Assembly: GCA_033721235.1 (NCBI GenBank)
Contig: JAWWAY010000001.1
Coordinates: 124,001-188,000, forward strand
Source: UBA5078 sp033721235
GTDB lineage: Bacteria; Pseudomonadota; Gammaproteobacteria; Pseudomonadales; Pseudohongiellaceae
Length of the DNA stretch: 64,000 nt
Direction: 5' to 3'
Part shown: piece by piece, positions 7,354 to 14,977 of the stretch
Numbering within the stretch: the first letter of the stretch is position 1
Layout of the letters: the number at the start of each line of letters is the position of its first letter
The notes under the pieces: model-generated
The model's input: only the letters and a program-made list of their open reading frames with translations
Told to the model about the DNA's origin: nothing
The model's database searches: none
Made by a program: the position numbers and the translations under genes

Positions 7354-8403
7354 TTAGTGTGATCTTAGGAAGTCGACAGCACGATCAGGAAAGTCAGTGA
7401 ACACCCCGTCCACGCCAGCATCGAAGAGATGGATTTTTAGCATCTGTTCGAAACTATCGGCGTAGGGGGGAATTTGGCCTGTATCGAGGCGGTAGGTATA
7501 AGGGTGTACCTGCAGGCCGTTGTCATGAGCAATTTTTACTAGGTCGCTGATCATAATTGCTTCGCCAGTGGAGTCACGACTCACAATCATCGACTTTTCG
7601 GGGCCAATGCCATCGGCATACCGAGCTATTTCTTTTAAGCCCTCAGCGCTTTGTTGCCAGTCATTTTGCTCGCCGTCGCTTAGCAGTGCTACCAGTTTAA
7701 GGTCTATGCCTAAAGCCGGCATTAGATCGTCATGGATGCGTTTGAGCTCGTCGAAATCGAAAGTCTGCACAAAAACATTATCGTCCTTGCTGGTGTAGCC
7801 GTACTGCCTCAAAACCTCTAGCACCGCGCGACTAAGATCCTTCCCCTCGGCTAAATGAAACTCCGGAGACTTAATTTCTGGGTATATACCCACATCGCTA
7901 CCCGTGGCGTGGTTCAAGCCCTGCACCAGTTCGATTTCTTGCGCGAGCGTATGAATCTTAAAATGAGAGGCCCCTACGGGAAATCGCTGCGGGTAGTTGG
8001 ACATTTTTTGTCCGTCTTCTATGGTGAAGCCTTCGGAGACATCCAGTGTGAGTATCTCGGCTAGCGTAAAGTCGACTGCGTAAAATTTGCCATCGGAGCG
8101 CGCGCGGCTAGGAAACTTTTCGGCTACATCGGTGGTGCGATCGAGCGTGATGTCGTGAATGACAATGAGTTGCTCATCCTTTGTCATCACGACGTCTTGT
8201 TCAATGTAGTCGGCATCCATGGCGTATGCCATCGCTTTGGCTGGCAAGGTATGCTCTGGCAGGTAGCCACTTGCACCACGATGGGCGACAACGACTTTGT
8301 CAGCGCTCTGGGCAATCGCGCTTGAAATAAATGTCGCGGCTAGCACCGTCGCTATTGTTGCAGCGCTGTTAATCAATCGGCCTAAGGCTTGAGTTTTTTG
8401 CAT
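7354..8403 (-). CDS. glpQ: Periplasmic glycerophosphodiester phosphodiesterase GlpQ
   Basis: GlpQ splits glycerophosphodiesters (from phospholipid headgroups) into glycerol-3-phosphate and an alcohol. The 349-residue product has a signal peptide cut near residue 31 (ISSAIA). The catalytic core of the GDPD family is intact: HRGASG with His41 and Arg42, the metal ligands Glu68 and Asp70 in IEQD, and His83 in IHD. Its length matches the periplasmic GlpQ class rather than the short cytosolic UgpQ. It is the first gene of the minus-strand unit with the phn-type transporter, which suggests that the two act in the same phosphorus-scavenging pathway. No glpT or ugp gene lies nearby. Confidence 0.93.
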   Translation of the reverse strand: MQKTQALGRLINSAATIATVLAATFISSAIAQSADKVVVAHRGASGYLPEHTLPAKAMAYAMDADYIEQDVVMTKDEQLIVIHDITLDRTTDVAEKFPSRARSDGKFYAVDFTLAEILTLDVSEGFTIEDGQKMSNYPQRFPVGASHFKIHTLAQEIELVQGLNHATGSDVGIYPEIKSPEFHLAEGKDLSRAVLEVLRQYGYTSKDDNVFVQTFDFDELKRIHDDLMPALGIDLKLVALLSDGEQNDWQQSAEGLKEIARYADGIGPEKSMIVSRDSTGEAIMISDLVKIAHDNGLQVHPYTYRLDTGQIPPYADSFEQMLKIHLFDAGVDGVFTDFPDRAVDFLRSH

Positions 8404-8580
8404 TGAGATTTCCTATACGGGTGACGATTTCAATAGCCATACTTTAAGACCGTCAGATGTCATCAATATTGCATCGCAGCCCCATGCCAAAATTGCTTAT
8501 ATCTCTTTGCCTTTGGGCTTGCAAGAAAGCGGCGTTAAATTGCTTTATATCACGAGCGTGTCATTGTATTGTCCAGCTCC

Positions 8581-9492
8581 ATGACAGCTATATCTCTTTC
8601 TCTTGCAGAGCCCCAATTACAATCAATCAGCGATCCCATGCTTGACTCTTATGGGGTGCATCTACGCATGCTGCGATTGGATCAGTTACATCCGCAAGTG
8701 TCCGGGAATAAATGGTTCAAGCTGCGCTTGAATCTGCAAGCGGCGAGAGAGCAGGGGTATACGCGTTTGCTAAGTTTTGGCGGGGCATATTCAAACCACC
8801 TGTATGCCATGGCTGCCGCCGCTAAGCTATTTGACTTTGAAGCGGTCGCCGTCATTAGAGGCGAGTTAGTGGAGCCGCTAAACTCCACCTTGCAGTTTCT
8901 CCAAGATCAGGGAGTCGTGCTTCATTCGGTGTCTCGCAGCGATTATCGACGTCGCTATAATGAAGACTATCTTAGGGCGCTATTGCGGCAGTATCCAGGC
9001 AGTTATGTCATTCCAGAGGGCGGTTCCAATGCGCTAGGCGTTCGTGGTTGTATGGATATTCCGCAATCGTTTCAGTGGCAACAGGAGACCTTGCCTAGAA
9101 AGCGCATTGTGGCCGTGGCCTGTGGCACTGGTGCAACGCTTGCGGGTTTGGTAGCGGCCCAGGAAGGGGATTATCGAGTCTTAGGTTTCTCGGCTCTTAA
9201 AGGGGGGCAGTTCTTGCAGCAGGATGTGCTAAAGCATATCGAGGCAGCAGGGGAGCAAGAACATCATGATTGGCGCATTGACTTTGAGGCTCACGGGAGA
9301 GGATATGGGAAGAGCGACTCTGACCTAGAGCGTTTTATCGATGACTTTGCCCATCGTAACGAAGTGCTATTGGACCAAGTCTATACCGCAAAGATGATGC
9401 GTCGACTGTATGCACTCATCAAACAGGGACAAATAGAGGTGGGGAGCGAAATTATTGCCATACATACTGGCGGGCTTCGTGAAATGTGGTAA
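8581..9492 (+). CDS. PLP-dependent ACC deaminase / D-cysteine desulfhydrase family enzyme
   Basis: This is a fold-type II pyridoxal-phosphate enzyme related to 1-aminocyclopropane-1-carboxylate deaminase and D-cysteine desulfhydrase. The PLP lysine is Lys44 in SGNKWFKL. FGGAYSNHL follows about 25 residues later and ACGTGATLAGL in the second half provides the phosphate-binding loop. Length is 303 residues from ATG 8581, somewhat short for ACC deaminase (about 340). An in-frame TTG four codons upstream is possible but neither start has a strong ribosome site. The reaction cannot be settled from sequence: many such marine proteins are only annotated as the broad family. Confidence 0.82.
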   Translation: MTAISLSLAEPQLQSISDPMLDSYGVHLRMLRLDQLHPQVSGNKWFKLRLNLQAAREQGYTRLLSFGGAYSNHLYAMAAAAKLFDFEAVAVIRGELVEPLNSTLQFLQDQGVVLHSVSRSDYRRRYNEDYLRALLRQYPGSYVIPEGGSNALGVRGCMDIPQSFQWQQETLPRKRIVAVACGTGATLAGLVAAQEGDYRVLGFSALKGGQFLQQDVLKHIEAAGEQEHHDWRIDFEAHGRGYGKSDSDLERFIDDFAHRNEVLLDQVYTAKMMRRLYALIKQGQIEVGSEIIAIHTGGLREMW

Positions 9493-9583
9493 AAATTCCC
9501 ACGTGACCAAGATGTCAGTCTTGTCGTATACTGCTAAGCAGGATCAATAGGGACTGTTGCAAATTACTGGATGGAGTGAAAAC

Positions 9584-11854
9584 TTGCTATTACGATCTCA
9601 TTTCCTCGCCGCCTATAATGGGCGTATGCTCCTGCTTCTGTGGGCTTCGCTGGCGCTATTCGCTTCATCTGTAGCCGATGCCCAATCTGTGGTTTCGTCT
9701 CTGTGGCGCAATGCCAGTGTAGAGGAAGCCGCGATGCCATCTTGGCCAGTGCTTCCCCAGCCAGCAATTGAGGCAACTCCAGTTTGGGTAAGCGCCGAGC
9801 TCATGGAGCAATTATCCGTTGGCGATACAATTACCGCGCCCAGCGGCAATGGACAGGCGAGTCCGGCTTCTGCGCTTATCTCTGACCTCACCCATTATGT
9901 TAATGGAGACAAAGTATTTAGCGGGGAAGTGACCACTGAGTTTTGGCAAGGGCCCATGGTTTTGACAGTGGGTAAGAACGCGGTTCTCGCCCATATTGAG
10001 GCCGAGGATGCTAGCTGGCAGCTGTTTGTCAGCCGTGAGTCTCAAAGCGCTGACTATGCGGGTTGGGTTTACCTAACAAAGCTGGAGGAGCGCGACTACT
10101 TCGAACACGACTTCCTAAGCTATACCGTAGAGCCATTGCCTGCCCAGCGATCCTTGCCTAGTTATGCAAAGCAGCAGTTGAAGCTCAGTACCGAGAAAGC
10201 AGGGCAGAGTCGATCTGAGATTACAGCTAATGGCTTAGAGCTCACTCAGAGCTTTGACAAGAAATCGGTCAAAGTAGGGCAGCAGCTCACCGCGACAATC
10301 ACGGTAAGTAATCACAACCCGCAAGATGTGGGCGGGCTGACCTTATTTGTCTATTTTGTTCTCAATGACGCTCAGTTCGTATCGGCAAGTGCGGGTTGCC
10401 AGACCTCTGGCGTAGCCGGTCCTAATGTCTTGCATTGCCCTTTGGGGACAATTGCAGCTAAGGGCAGTCAACAGATTAGTTATACAGTGGAGGCTAGCGA
10501 GCAATCCCCCGGGTATATTACATCTACCGCTATTGTGGGCGACTTGCGTGATGACGCCTATATCTACCTAGTGGAAGACGTGCTGCGCGATAGCGATGCA
10601 GATGGCGTAAGTGACACGGATGAACAATTACTGGGGACAGACCCCCATAACCCCGCTTCAGTTCTCAATGAAACGACAACTGTCGATGTGTTGGCCTTGT
10701 ATACTGCGGGTGCACAGGAGCTGTTTAACGGTCAGGCAGAAACGCGCATTAACCAGATGTTTGCCATGGCGAATCGTATTTACTCCGATAGCGGCGTCAA
10801 AATAGTCTTGCGTCCAGTGCTGCACAGGCAGGTTTCCTACAGCGATGAGCCTTCCATGTGGCAGGCACTGGATGCCATGGCCTTTTCATCTGATGCCGAA
10901 CTCGGAGATCCAGCTTTCGCAGAGCTGAACTCTCTGCGTGAGACATACGGAGCCGATATCGTGACGCTGTTTCGGCCTCAAGGCGCCGAAATCGGCCTGT
11001 GTGGGGCCGCGGGCTTGAATGGCTTTGGCTCCCAGGGTTACTTCAAGCCTGAGTTATTTCGTCAGTTTGCTGTGTCCAATATCGCGATAGACTGCCCTTT
11101 GAATGGCGTAGTAGCCCACGAGGTAGGACATATAATGGGCTTGGGCCACTCTTGGTTACAGGATGGGGCTGGCGGCACATTCGACTATTCGACAGGGCAC
11201 GGAGTGAGCGGTGAGTTTGCGACCGTTATGGCTTATCCCGCCGCTTTTGCTACCGAGAATCGTCTCCACCTGTTTTCATCCCCTGATTTAGATTGCTTGG
11301 GTTTCCCCTGTGGCGTAGCCGCGGGGCAGGAAAATGCCGCGAATGCAGTACTCTCCCTCAATAGCACGCGAGTGCAGATTGCCAGCTATTACGATACTAA
11401 GGTTGCCCAACTGACTGAACGGCCAGTGGCATCGCTCAGCGGGGCACAGACCGATGCTCGAATCGAACTAGCAGCCAGTGTTGATGAGGGTCTGAGCTTG
11501 ATTTCACAGGTGCCACAGAACGCTCAGGTGGACATTAATCTGAGCCTTAGAGTCGATAGCCAGCACGTGGGTAAGACTGGGCAGATTCATATTTTGGCCC
11601 TGTTTAATGGCAGTGTCTTTAGCTTGAACCAGAACGCAGAGATTACCCCTTGGGATGGCACTGTTCAGTCCTTGGCCAGCTTTGAGCCAGAAGGGCCTTT
11701 ATTGCCCGTGCGTTATTTAGAGGTCATTCATGCGCTGCCTGCGGCCTCGGACTGGGTAAATTCCCAGCTGCAAATCTTTGCAGCCTATAGTGTGGATGAC
11801 AAGAGCGAGCTCATTTTTACTGCTGAGCCCCTAGTCATCGACTTCACGCCCTAA
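9584..11854 (+). CDS. Secreted zinc metalloprotease, metzincin (reprolysin-like, M12 type) with DUF11-like domain
   Basis: The chosen TTG at 9584 has GGAG eight bases upstream and yields a normal signal peptide (MLLRSHFLAAYNGRM, then a hydrophobic core to VADA-QS, about residue 34); an in-frame TTG at 9557 and an ATG at 9626 are alternatives. The 756-residue product has, in order: an N-terminal domain of about 180 residues, a DUF11-like beta domain (about 200-330), an acidic DSDADGVSDTDE calcium-binding stretch, then a protease domain. The protease shows HEVGHIMGLGH (His512, Glu513, His516, His522) and a Met-turn in ATVMAYP, the mark of metzincins. A C-terminal beta domain follows. It probably digests extracellular protein; substrate unknown. 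Confidence 0.87.
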   Translation: MLLRSHFLAAYNGRMLLLLWASLALFASSVADAQSVVSSLWRNASVEEAAMPSWPVLPQPAIEATPVWVSAELMEQLSVGDTITAPSGNGQASPASALISDLTHYVNGDKVFSGEVTTEFWQGPMVLTVGKNAVLAHIEAEDASWQLFVSRESQSADYAGWVYLTKLEERDYFEHDFLSYTVEPLPAQRSLPSYAKQQLKLSTEKAGQSRSEITANGLELTQSFDKKSVKVGQQLTATITVSNHNPQDVGGLTLFVYFVLNDAQFVSASAGCQTSGVAGPNVLHCPLGTIAAKGSQQISYTVEASEQSPGYITSTAIVGDLRDDAYIYLVEDVLRDSDADGVSDTDEQLLGTDPHNPASVLNETTTVDVLALYTAGAQELFNGQAETRINQMFAMANRIYSDSGVKIVLRPVLHRQVSYSDEPSMWQALDAMAFSSDAELGDPAFAELNSLRETYGADIVTLFRPQGAEIGLCGAAGLNGFGSQGYFKPELFRQFAVSNIAIDCPLNGVVAHEVGHIMGLGHSWLQDGAGGTFDYSTGHGVSGEFATVMAYPAAFATENRLHLFSSPDLDCLGFPCGVAAGQENAANAVLSLNSTRVQIASYYDTKVAQLTERPVASLSGAQTDARIELAASVDEGLSLISQVPQNAQVDINLSLRVDSQHVGKTGQIHILALFNGSVFSLNQNAEITPWDGTVQSLASFEPEGPLLPVRYLEVIHALPAASDWVNSQLQIFAAYSVDDKSELIFTAEPLVIDFTP

Positions 11855-11921
11855 GAGCTTTTGCTCATTCCCGCCACGCCTGAAGTTCAATAACAAAGGC
11901 TGAGTGCTGCTCAGTCTCTGT

Positions 11922-11927
11922 TATACT
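11922..11927 (+). promoter_or_regulatory. Possible -10 element for nadK
   Basis: TATACT (five of six consensus positions) lies 74 bases before the favoured nadK start. The -35 region 17 bases upstream (GCTGAG) is weak. A start of transcription near 11934 would lie after the ATG at 11929 and so argues against using that upstream ATG. Confidence 0.33.
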
Positions 11928-12000
11928 TATGCCCACTTTAGTGACAGCAATTGCCAGTAGCGCAAAGCTGTATGAACTGCTTAACGACGCAGAGAGTTTT

Positions 12001-12891
12001 ATGCCAGCATTCAAGAGAATAGGACTAGTAGGGCGCCCAGGGCACCTCGGAGTGGTCGAGACTTTGAAAAAGCTCGAAGAGGTGCTAAAAGGCTTCGATG
12101 TAAAAGTAATGATCGACGAGGCTAGTTCCGAGTTAACCCCGGGTCACGGGTTTGAAGTGATATCCAGAGATAGCCTTGGCAGTCACTGTGATTTAGTCAT
12201 GGTGGTAGGTGGCGACGGCAGCATGCTGAGTGTGGCTAAGACTCTGTCCAGCCACGAGGTATCGGTACTGGGGGTTAACCGCGGCCGCTTAGGCTTTCTA
12301 ACCGATATTCTTCCCGAGGAGCTGGAAGAGCGCCTGACGCAAATTCTGGCTGGAGAATATACGGAAGAAACTCGTTTCTTGATTGAGTGCGAACTGCATC
12401 GTGGGGGCAGGGTCATTGAGAGCGCCTATGCGCTTAACGATATTGTGCTTAACCCCGGCACCGCCGCGAGAATGATTGAGTTTGAGCTGTTTATCAACGA
12501 GCAGTTTGTAAACTCTCAGCAGTCCGATGGCTTGATCGTTGCAACGCCCACTGGTTCGACGGCATATGCACTGTCCGCTGGAGGCCCTATCATGCATCCT
12601 AGCCTCAATGCCTTGGTATTGGTTCCTATGTACCCACATTCACTGAGTTCACGACCTTTAGTGGTAGATGCTAATAACAGCATTCGGATTAAGGTTGGTA
12701 AGGTGCGTTCCTTGCAGCCGCAGATCAGCTGCGATGGCGCCACTAGTTTTGAGGTAAGCCCTGGGGATTCTATAGTGGTTCGTAAGAAGGCTGAGCCGCT
12801 ACGCTTGGTGCATCCGCTGGATCATAATTTTTATCAGACTTGTCGCAGTAAATTAGGTTGGGGTAATCGCCTAGGGCGTGTCGATGATTAG
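12001..12891 (+). CDS. nadK: NAD kinase
   Basis: NAD kinase makes NADP from NAD and ATP in the cytosol. From ATG 12001 the product has 296 residues, the usual length, and starts MPAFKRIGLVGR, matching the family N-terminus; the frame extends 24 codons further upstream but that part has no counterpart. Diagnostic motifs are GGDGS (70-74, with the catalytic Asp), NRGRLGFLTDI and TPTGSTAYALSAGGPI. The stop overlaps the start of the rhomboid gene. The order nadK, rhomboid, DUF1315, DUF2797, pepN is one I recall from pseudomonads. Confidence 0.95.
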   Translation: MPAFKRIGLVGRPGHLGVVETLKKLEEVLKGFDVKVMIDEASSELTPGHGFEVISRDSLGSHCDLVMVVGGDGSMLSVAKTLSSHEVSVLGVNRGRLGFLTDILPEELEERLTQILAGEYTEETRFLIECELHRGGRVIESAYALNDIVLNPGTAARMIEFELFINEQFVNSQQSDGLIVATPTGSTAYALSAGGPIMHPSLNALVLVPMYPHSLSSRPLVVDANNSIRIKVGKVRSLQPQISCDGATSFEVSPGDSIVVRKKAEPLRLVHPLDHNFYQTCRSKLGWGNRLGRVDD

Positions 12892-13783
12892 AGCGGCAAG
12901 CGTAGAGGGATCGCAGGATTTGCGTCCCGTATTGCAGCTAATGGCACGCAACGGAATTCGCTTTCGTGTGAGCGAGGAGGCGGGTAATCAGGTGATTTGG
13001 GTAAGCAAAGAATCTGAGGTGGCACTTTGCCAAGAGCATCTTAAACGGTGGGAAGAATTAAGGGAGAGTGGTTTTACGCCGATCGCACAGCCGAGTGCGC
13101 CTTTGTCGAGTTATTTTTCCGGTAAGGGTGCTGGCAATAAGCTTCTTGCTGCGGTGTGGTATGCGCCCGTGACTAGCCTCATCATATTGGTGGCGATTGT
13201 AGTGGCCTTAATGACCAGTTTAGGAGCGCAAGTGTATAACAATAGTCCGCTACTCTATCCAAACTGGAGTGGTGGCTCGGCGCTAAACCCCTTGTCTTAT
13301 TTACAGATTCTGTCTCAAGCCGAAACTTCGTTAGAGTATATAAGAACTCTCGCTCCAGCGTTTTTACATTTTGGCATTATTCATATTGTTTTCAATGTGT
13401 TGTGGATTTGGCAGCTAGGGCGAATGATCGAAGTGAATCAGCCTAAAATTGTGTTTATATTGGCAACAGTGTTTATTATCTATGTGGGTAATACAGCTCA
13501 ATTATTGTGGAGTCAGTCAGTCGCTTTCGGCGGACTCTCTGGTTTAGTTTATGGGTATCTAGGGTTTATATGGACAATGCAAACGCTTAATCCGCAAAGC
13601 CGCCTTCGCTTGCCTTCTTCGACTATTGCCATCTTGGTTGGGTTTATGGTGCTGGTAGCAGTGGTGCCTTTAGGGTTTATTGCGAATGCGGCTCATATTG
13701 GTGGTTTTATAGCGGGCATTATTGCAGGTATTCCAGCCGCGTTATTTCAGCGCGGCAGCCGCAGTGCTAGTTCAGAAACATGA
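12884..13783 (+). CDS. Rhomboid family intramembrane serine protease
   Basis: This polytopic protease cuts membrane proteins inside the bilayer. The 299-residue product has an N-terminal cytoplasmic domain of about 90 residues, like GlpG, then six likely membrane helices. The catalytic dyad is visible: Ser219 in GGLSG and His271 in AHIGG, with the glycine-rich helix that follows. ATG 12884 is preferred because TAGGG stands 7-11 bases upstream and the gene overlaps the end of nadK by eight bases; a GTG two codons earlier is possible. Substrates are not predictable. Confidence 0.9.
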   Translation: MIRAASVEGSQDLRPVLQLMARNGIRFRVSEEAGNQVIWVSKESEVALCQEHLKRWEELRESGFTPIAQPSAPLSSYFSGKGAGNKLLAAVWYAPVTSLIILVAIVVALMTSLGAQVYNNSPLLYPNWSGGSALNPLSYLQILSQAETSLEYIRTLAPAFLHFGIIHIVFNVLWIWQLGRMIEVNQPKIVFILATVFIIYVGNTAQLLWSQSVAFGGLSGLVYGYLGFIWTMQTLNPQSRLRLPSSTIAILVGFMVLVAVVPLGFIANAAHIGGFIAGIIAGIPAALFQRGSRSASSET

Positions 13784-13800
13784 TTAAAAGGTAAATAGTA

Positions 13801-14097
13801 ATGGCAAATGAATTCGACTCATTTGGTGCCTTGGTGGATAGTATTACGCCCGAGGTGCACGAAAAACTTAAAGAGGCAGTGGCAACCGGTCGCTGGGCCA
13901 ATGGCGATAAATTAACGCCCGAGCAGCTTGAGCATAGTATGCAGGCGGTTATCGCATGGGAGCTGAAGAATCTTCCAGAGGAGCAACGCACTGGATATAT
14001 TGATCGCACGGGTTTACAACAATCCCACTGTGATTCGCCGGAAGATCAAAACACATTAACTTGGGTTGATGATAAACCCAAGCGTACGACTCACTAA
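13801..14097 (+). CDS. DUF1315 (YeaC-like) protein
   Basis: A small soluble protein of 98 residues of the DUF1315/YeaC family. It shows the family pattern FDSFGALVDSITPEVHEKLK near the start, GRWANGDKLTPEQ in the middle and a QAVIAWE helix. Family function is unknown. It starts 17 bases after the rhomboid stop, with AAAAGG as ribosome site, and is followed after 17 bases by the DUF2797 gene, so it probably belongs to the same transcript as nadK and rhomboid. Confidence 0.88.
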   Translation: MANEFDSFGALVDSITPEVHEKLKEAVATGRWANGDKLTPEQLEHSMQAVIAWELKNLPEEQRTGYIDRTGLQQSHCDSPEDQNTLTWVDDKPKRTTH

Positions 14098-14114
14098 TTA
14101 GGAAGGGTGTCATA

Positions 14115-14942
14115 GTGGATTCTCTGGCTAGCGGCATTGTTCGCAAAATGCACACACGTTTAGATAGCCCTGTTAGTTATGCCTTGCCTTTAGGCGATAC
14201 CAAGGTCGGAATGAATGCGCTGCTGGAAAGTACCATTCGCCTTTCCTTCACTGGGCAAATCAATTGCACACACTGCGGCCGCAATACCAATAAGAGTTTT
14301 AATCAAGGTTATTGTTATCCCTGTTTTCAGTCTTTGGCACAATGTGATAGTTGCATTATTCATCCAGAGAAATGTCATTATGATGCAGGCACGTGTCGGG
14401 AGCCGAGTTGGGGTGAGAAATTCTGTATGCAAGATCATATTATTTATCTTGCTAACTCCTCCGGCGTGAAGGTGGGTATTACCCGGGCAACGCAGGTTCC
14501 AACCCGCTGGATAGATCAGGGCGCCGTGCAGGCTCTGGCTATAATGCGTGTGCGTAGCCGCTTGCAGTCGGGCACACTAGAGGTCATGTTCAAACAACAT
14601 ATTGCGGACAAGACTAATTGGCGCGACATGCTCAAGGGCTGTGATCACGAAACTGATTTGGCAGCGCAAAGGGACGCTCTCTTCGAGCAGTGTGAACAAG
14701 AGATTAGCGAGATGGAACAGCGTTTTGGTTTCCACGCGATAAGTCGCTTGACCCATGTTGATCCCGTAGCCATAAGTTACCCAATAGTGGAGTATCCCGA
14801 GAAAATAAAATCTCTGAACTTTGATAAAGATCCTATAGTGGAAGGAACGCTCTTGGGAATAAAAGGGCAGTACTTAATTTTCGACAACGGTGTTATCAAT
14901 ATGCGTCGTTTCGGCGGTTACAACATCGAACTTAGCGCTTAA
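14115..14942 (+). CDS. DUF2797 family protein with zinc-binding cysteines
   Basis: The 275-residue soluble protein starts with GTG behind GGAAGGG. A cysteine-rich region at about residues 50-105 (CTHCGRN, YCYPCF, CDSC, then further Cys and His) looks like a zinc-binding module. It is followed by HIIYLANSSGVKVGITR, which resembles the first strand pair of a GIY-YIG-like fold; the catalytic Tyr-Gly pair is not clear. The family has no established function that I know of. Its place between the DUF1315 gene and pepN is conserved in pseudomonads as I recall it. Confidence 0.85.
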   Translation: MDSLASGIVRKMHTRLDSPVSYALPLGDTKVGMNALLESTIRLSFTGQINCTHCGRNTNKSFNQGYCYPCFQSLAQCDSCIIHPEKCHYDAGTCREPSWGEKFCMQDHIIYLANSSGVKVGITRATQVPTRWIDQGAVQALAIMRVRSRLQSGTLEVMFKQHIADKTNWRDMLKGCDHETDLAAQRDALFEQCEQEISEMEQRFGFHAISRLTHVDPVAISYPIVEYPEKIKSLNFDKDPIVEGTLLGIKGQYLIFDNGVINMRRFGGYNIELSA

Positions 14943-14977
14943 GGCGCTACGCCATACAAATTTCGAGAAGGTCAGTT

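Noticed and set aside
8404..8470. Possible Pho box before glpQ (CCGTCA and ATGTCA words)
   Set aside because: The two words are 7 bases apart start to start, not the 11 expected for Pho box repeats, and each has a mismatch.
11929..12000. Longer nadK start at the upstream ATG
   Set aside because: The extra 24 residues have no family counterpart, and a -10-like TATACT ends two bases before that ATG, so it may lie outside the transcript.
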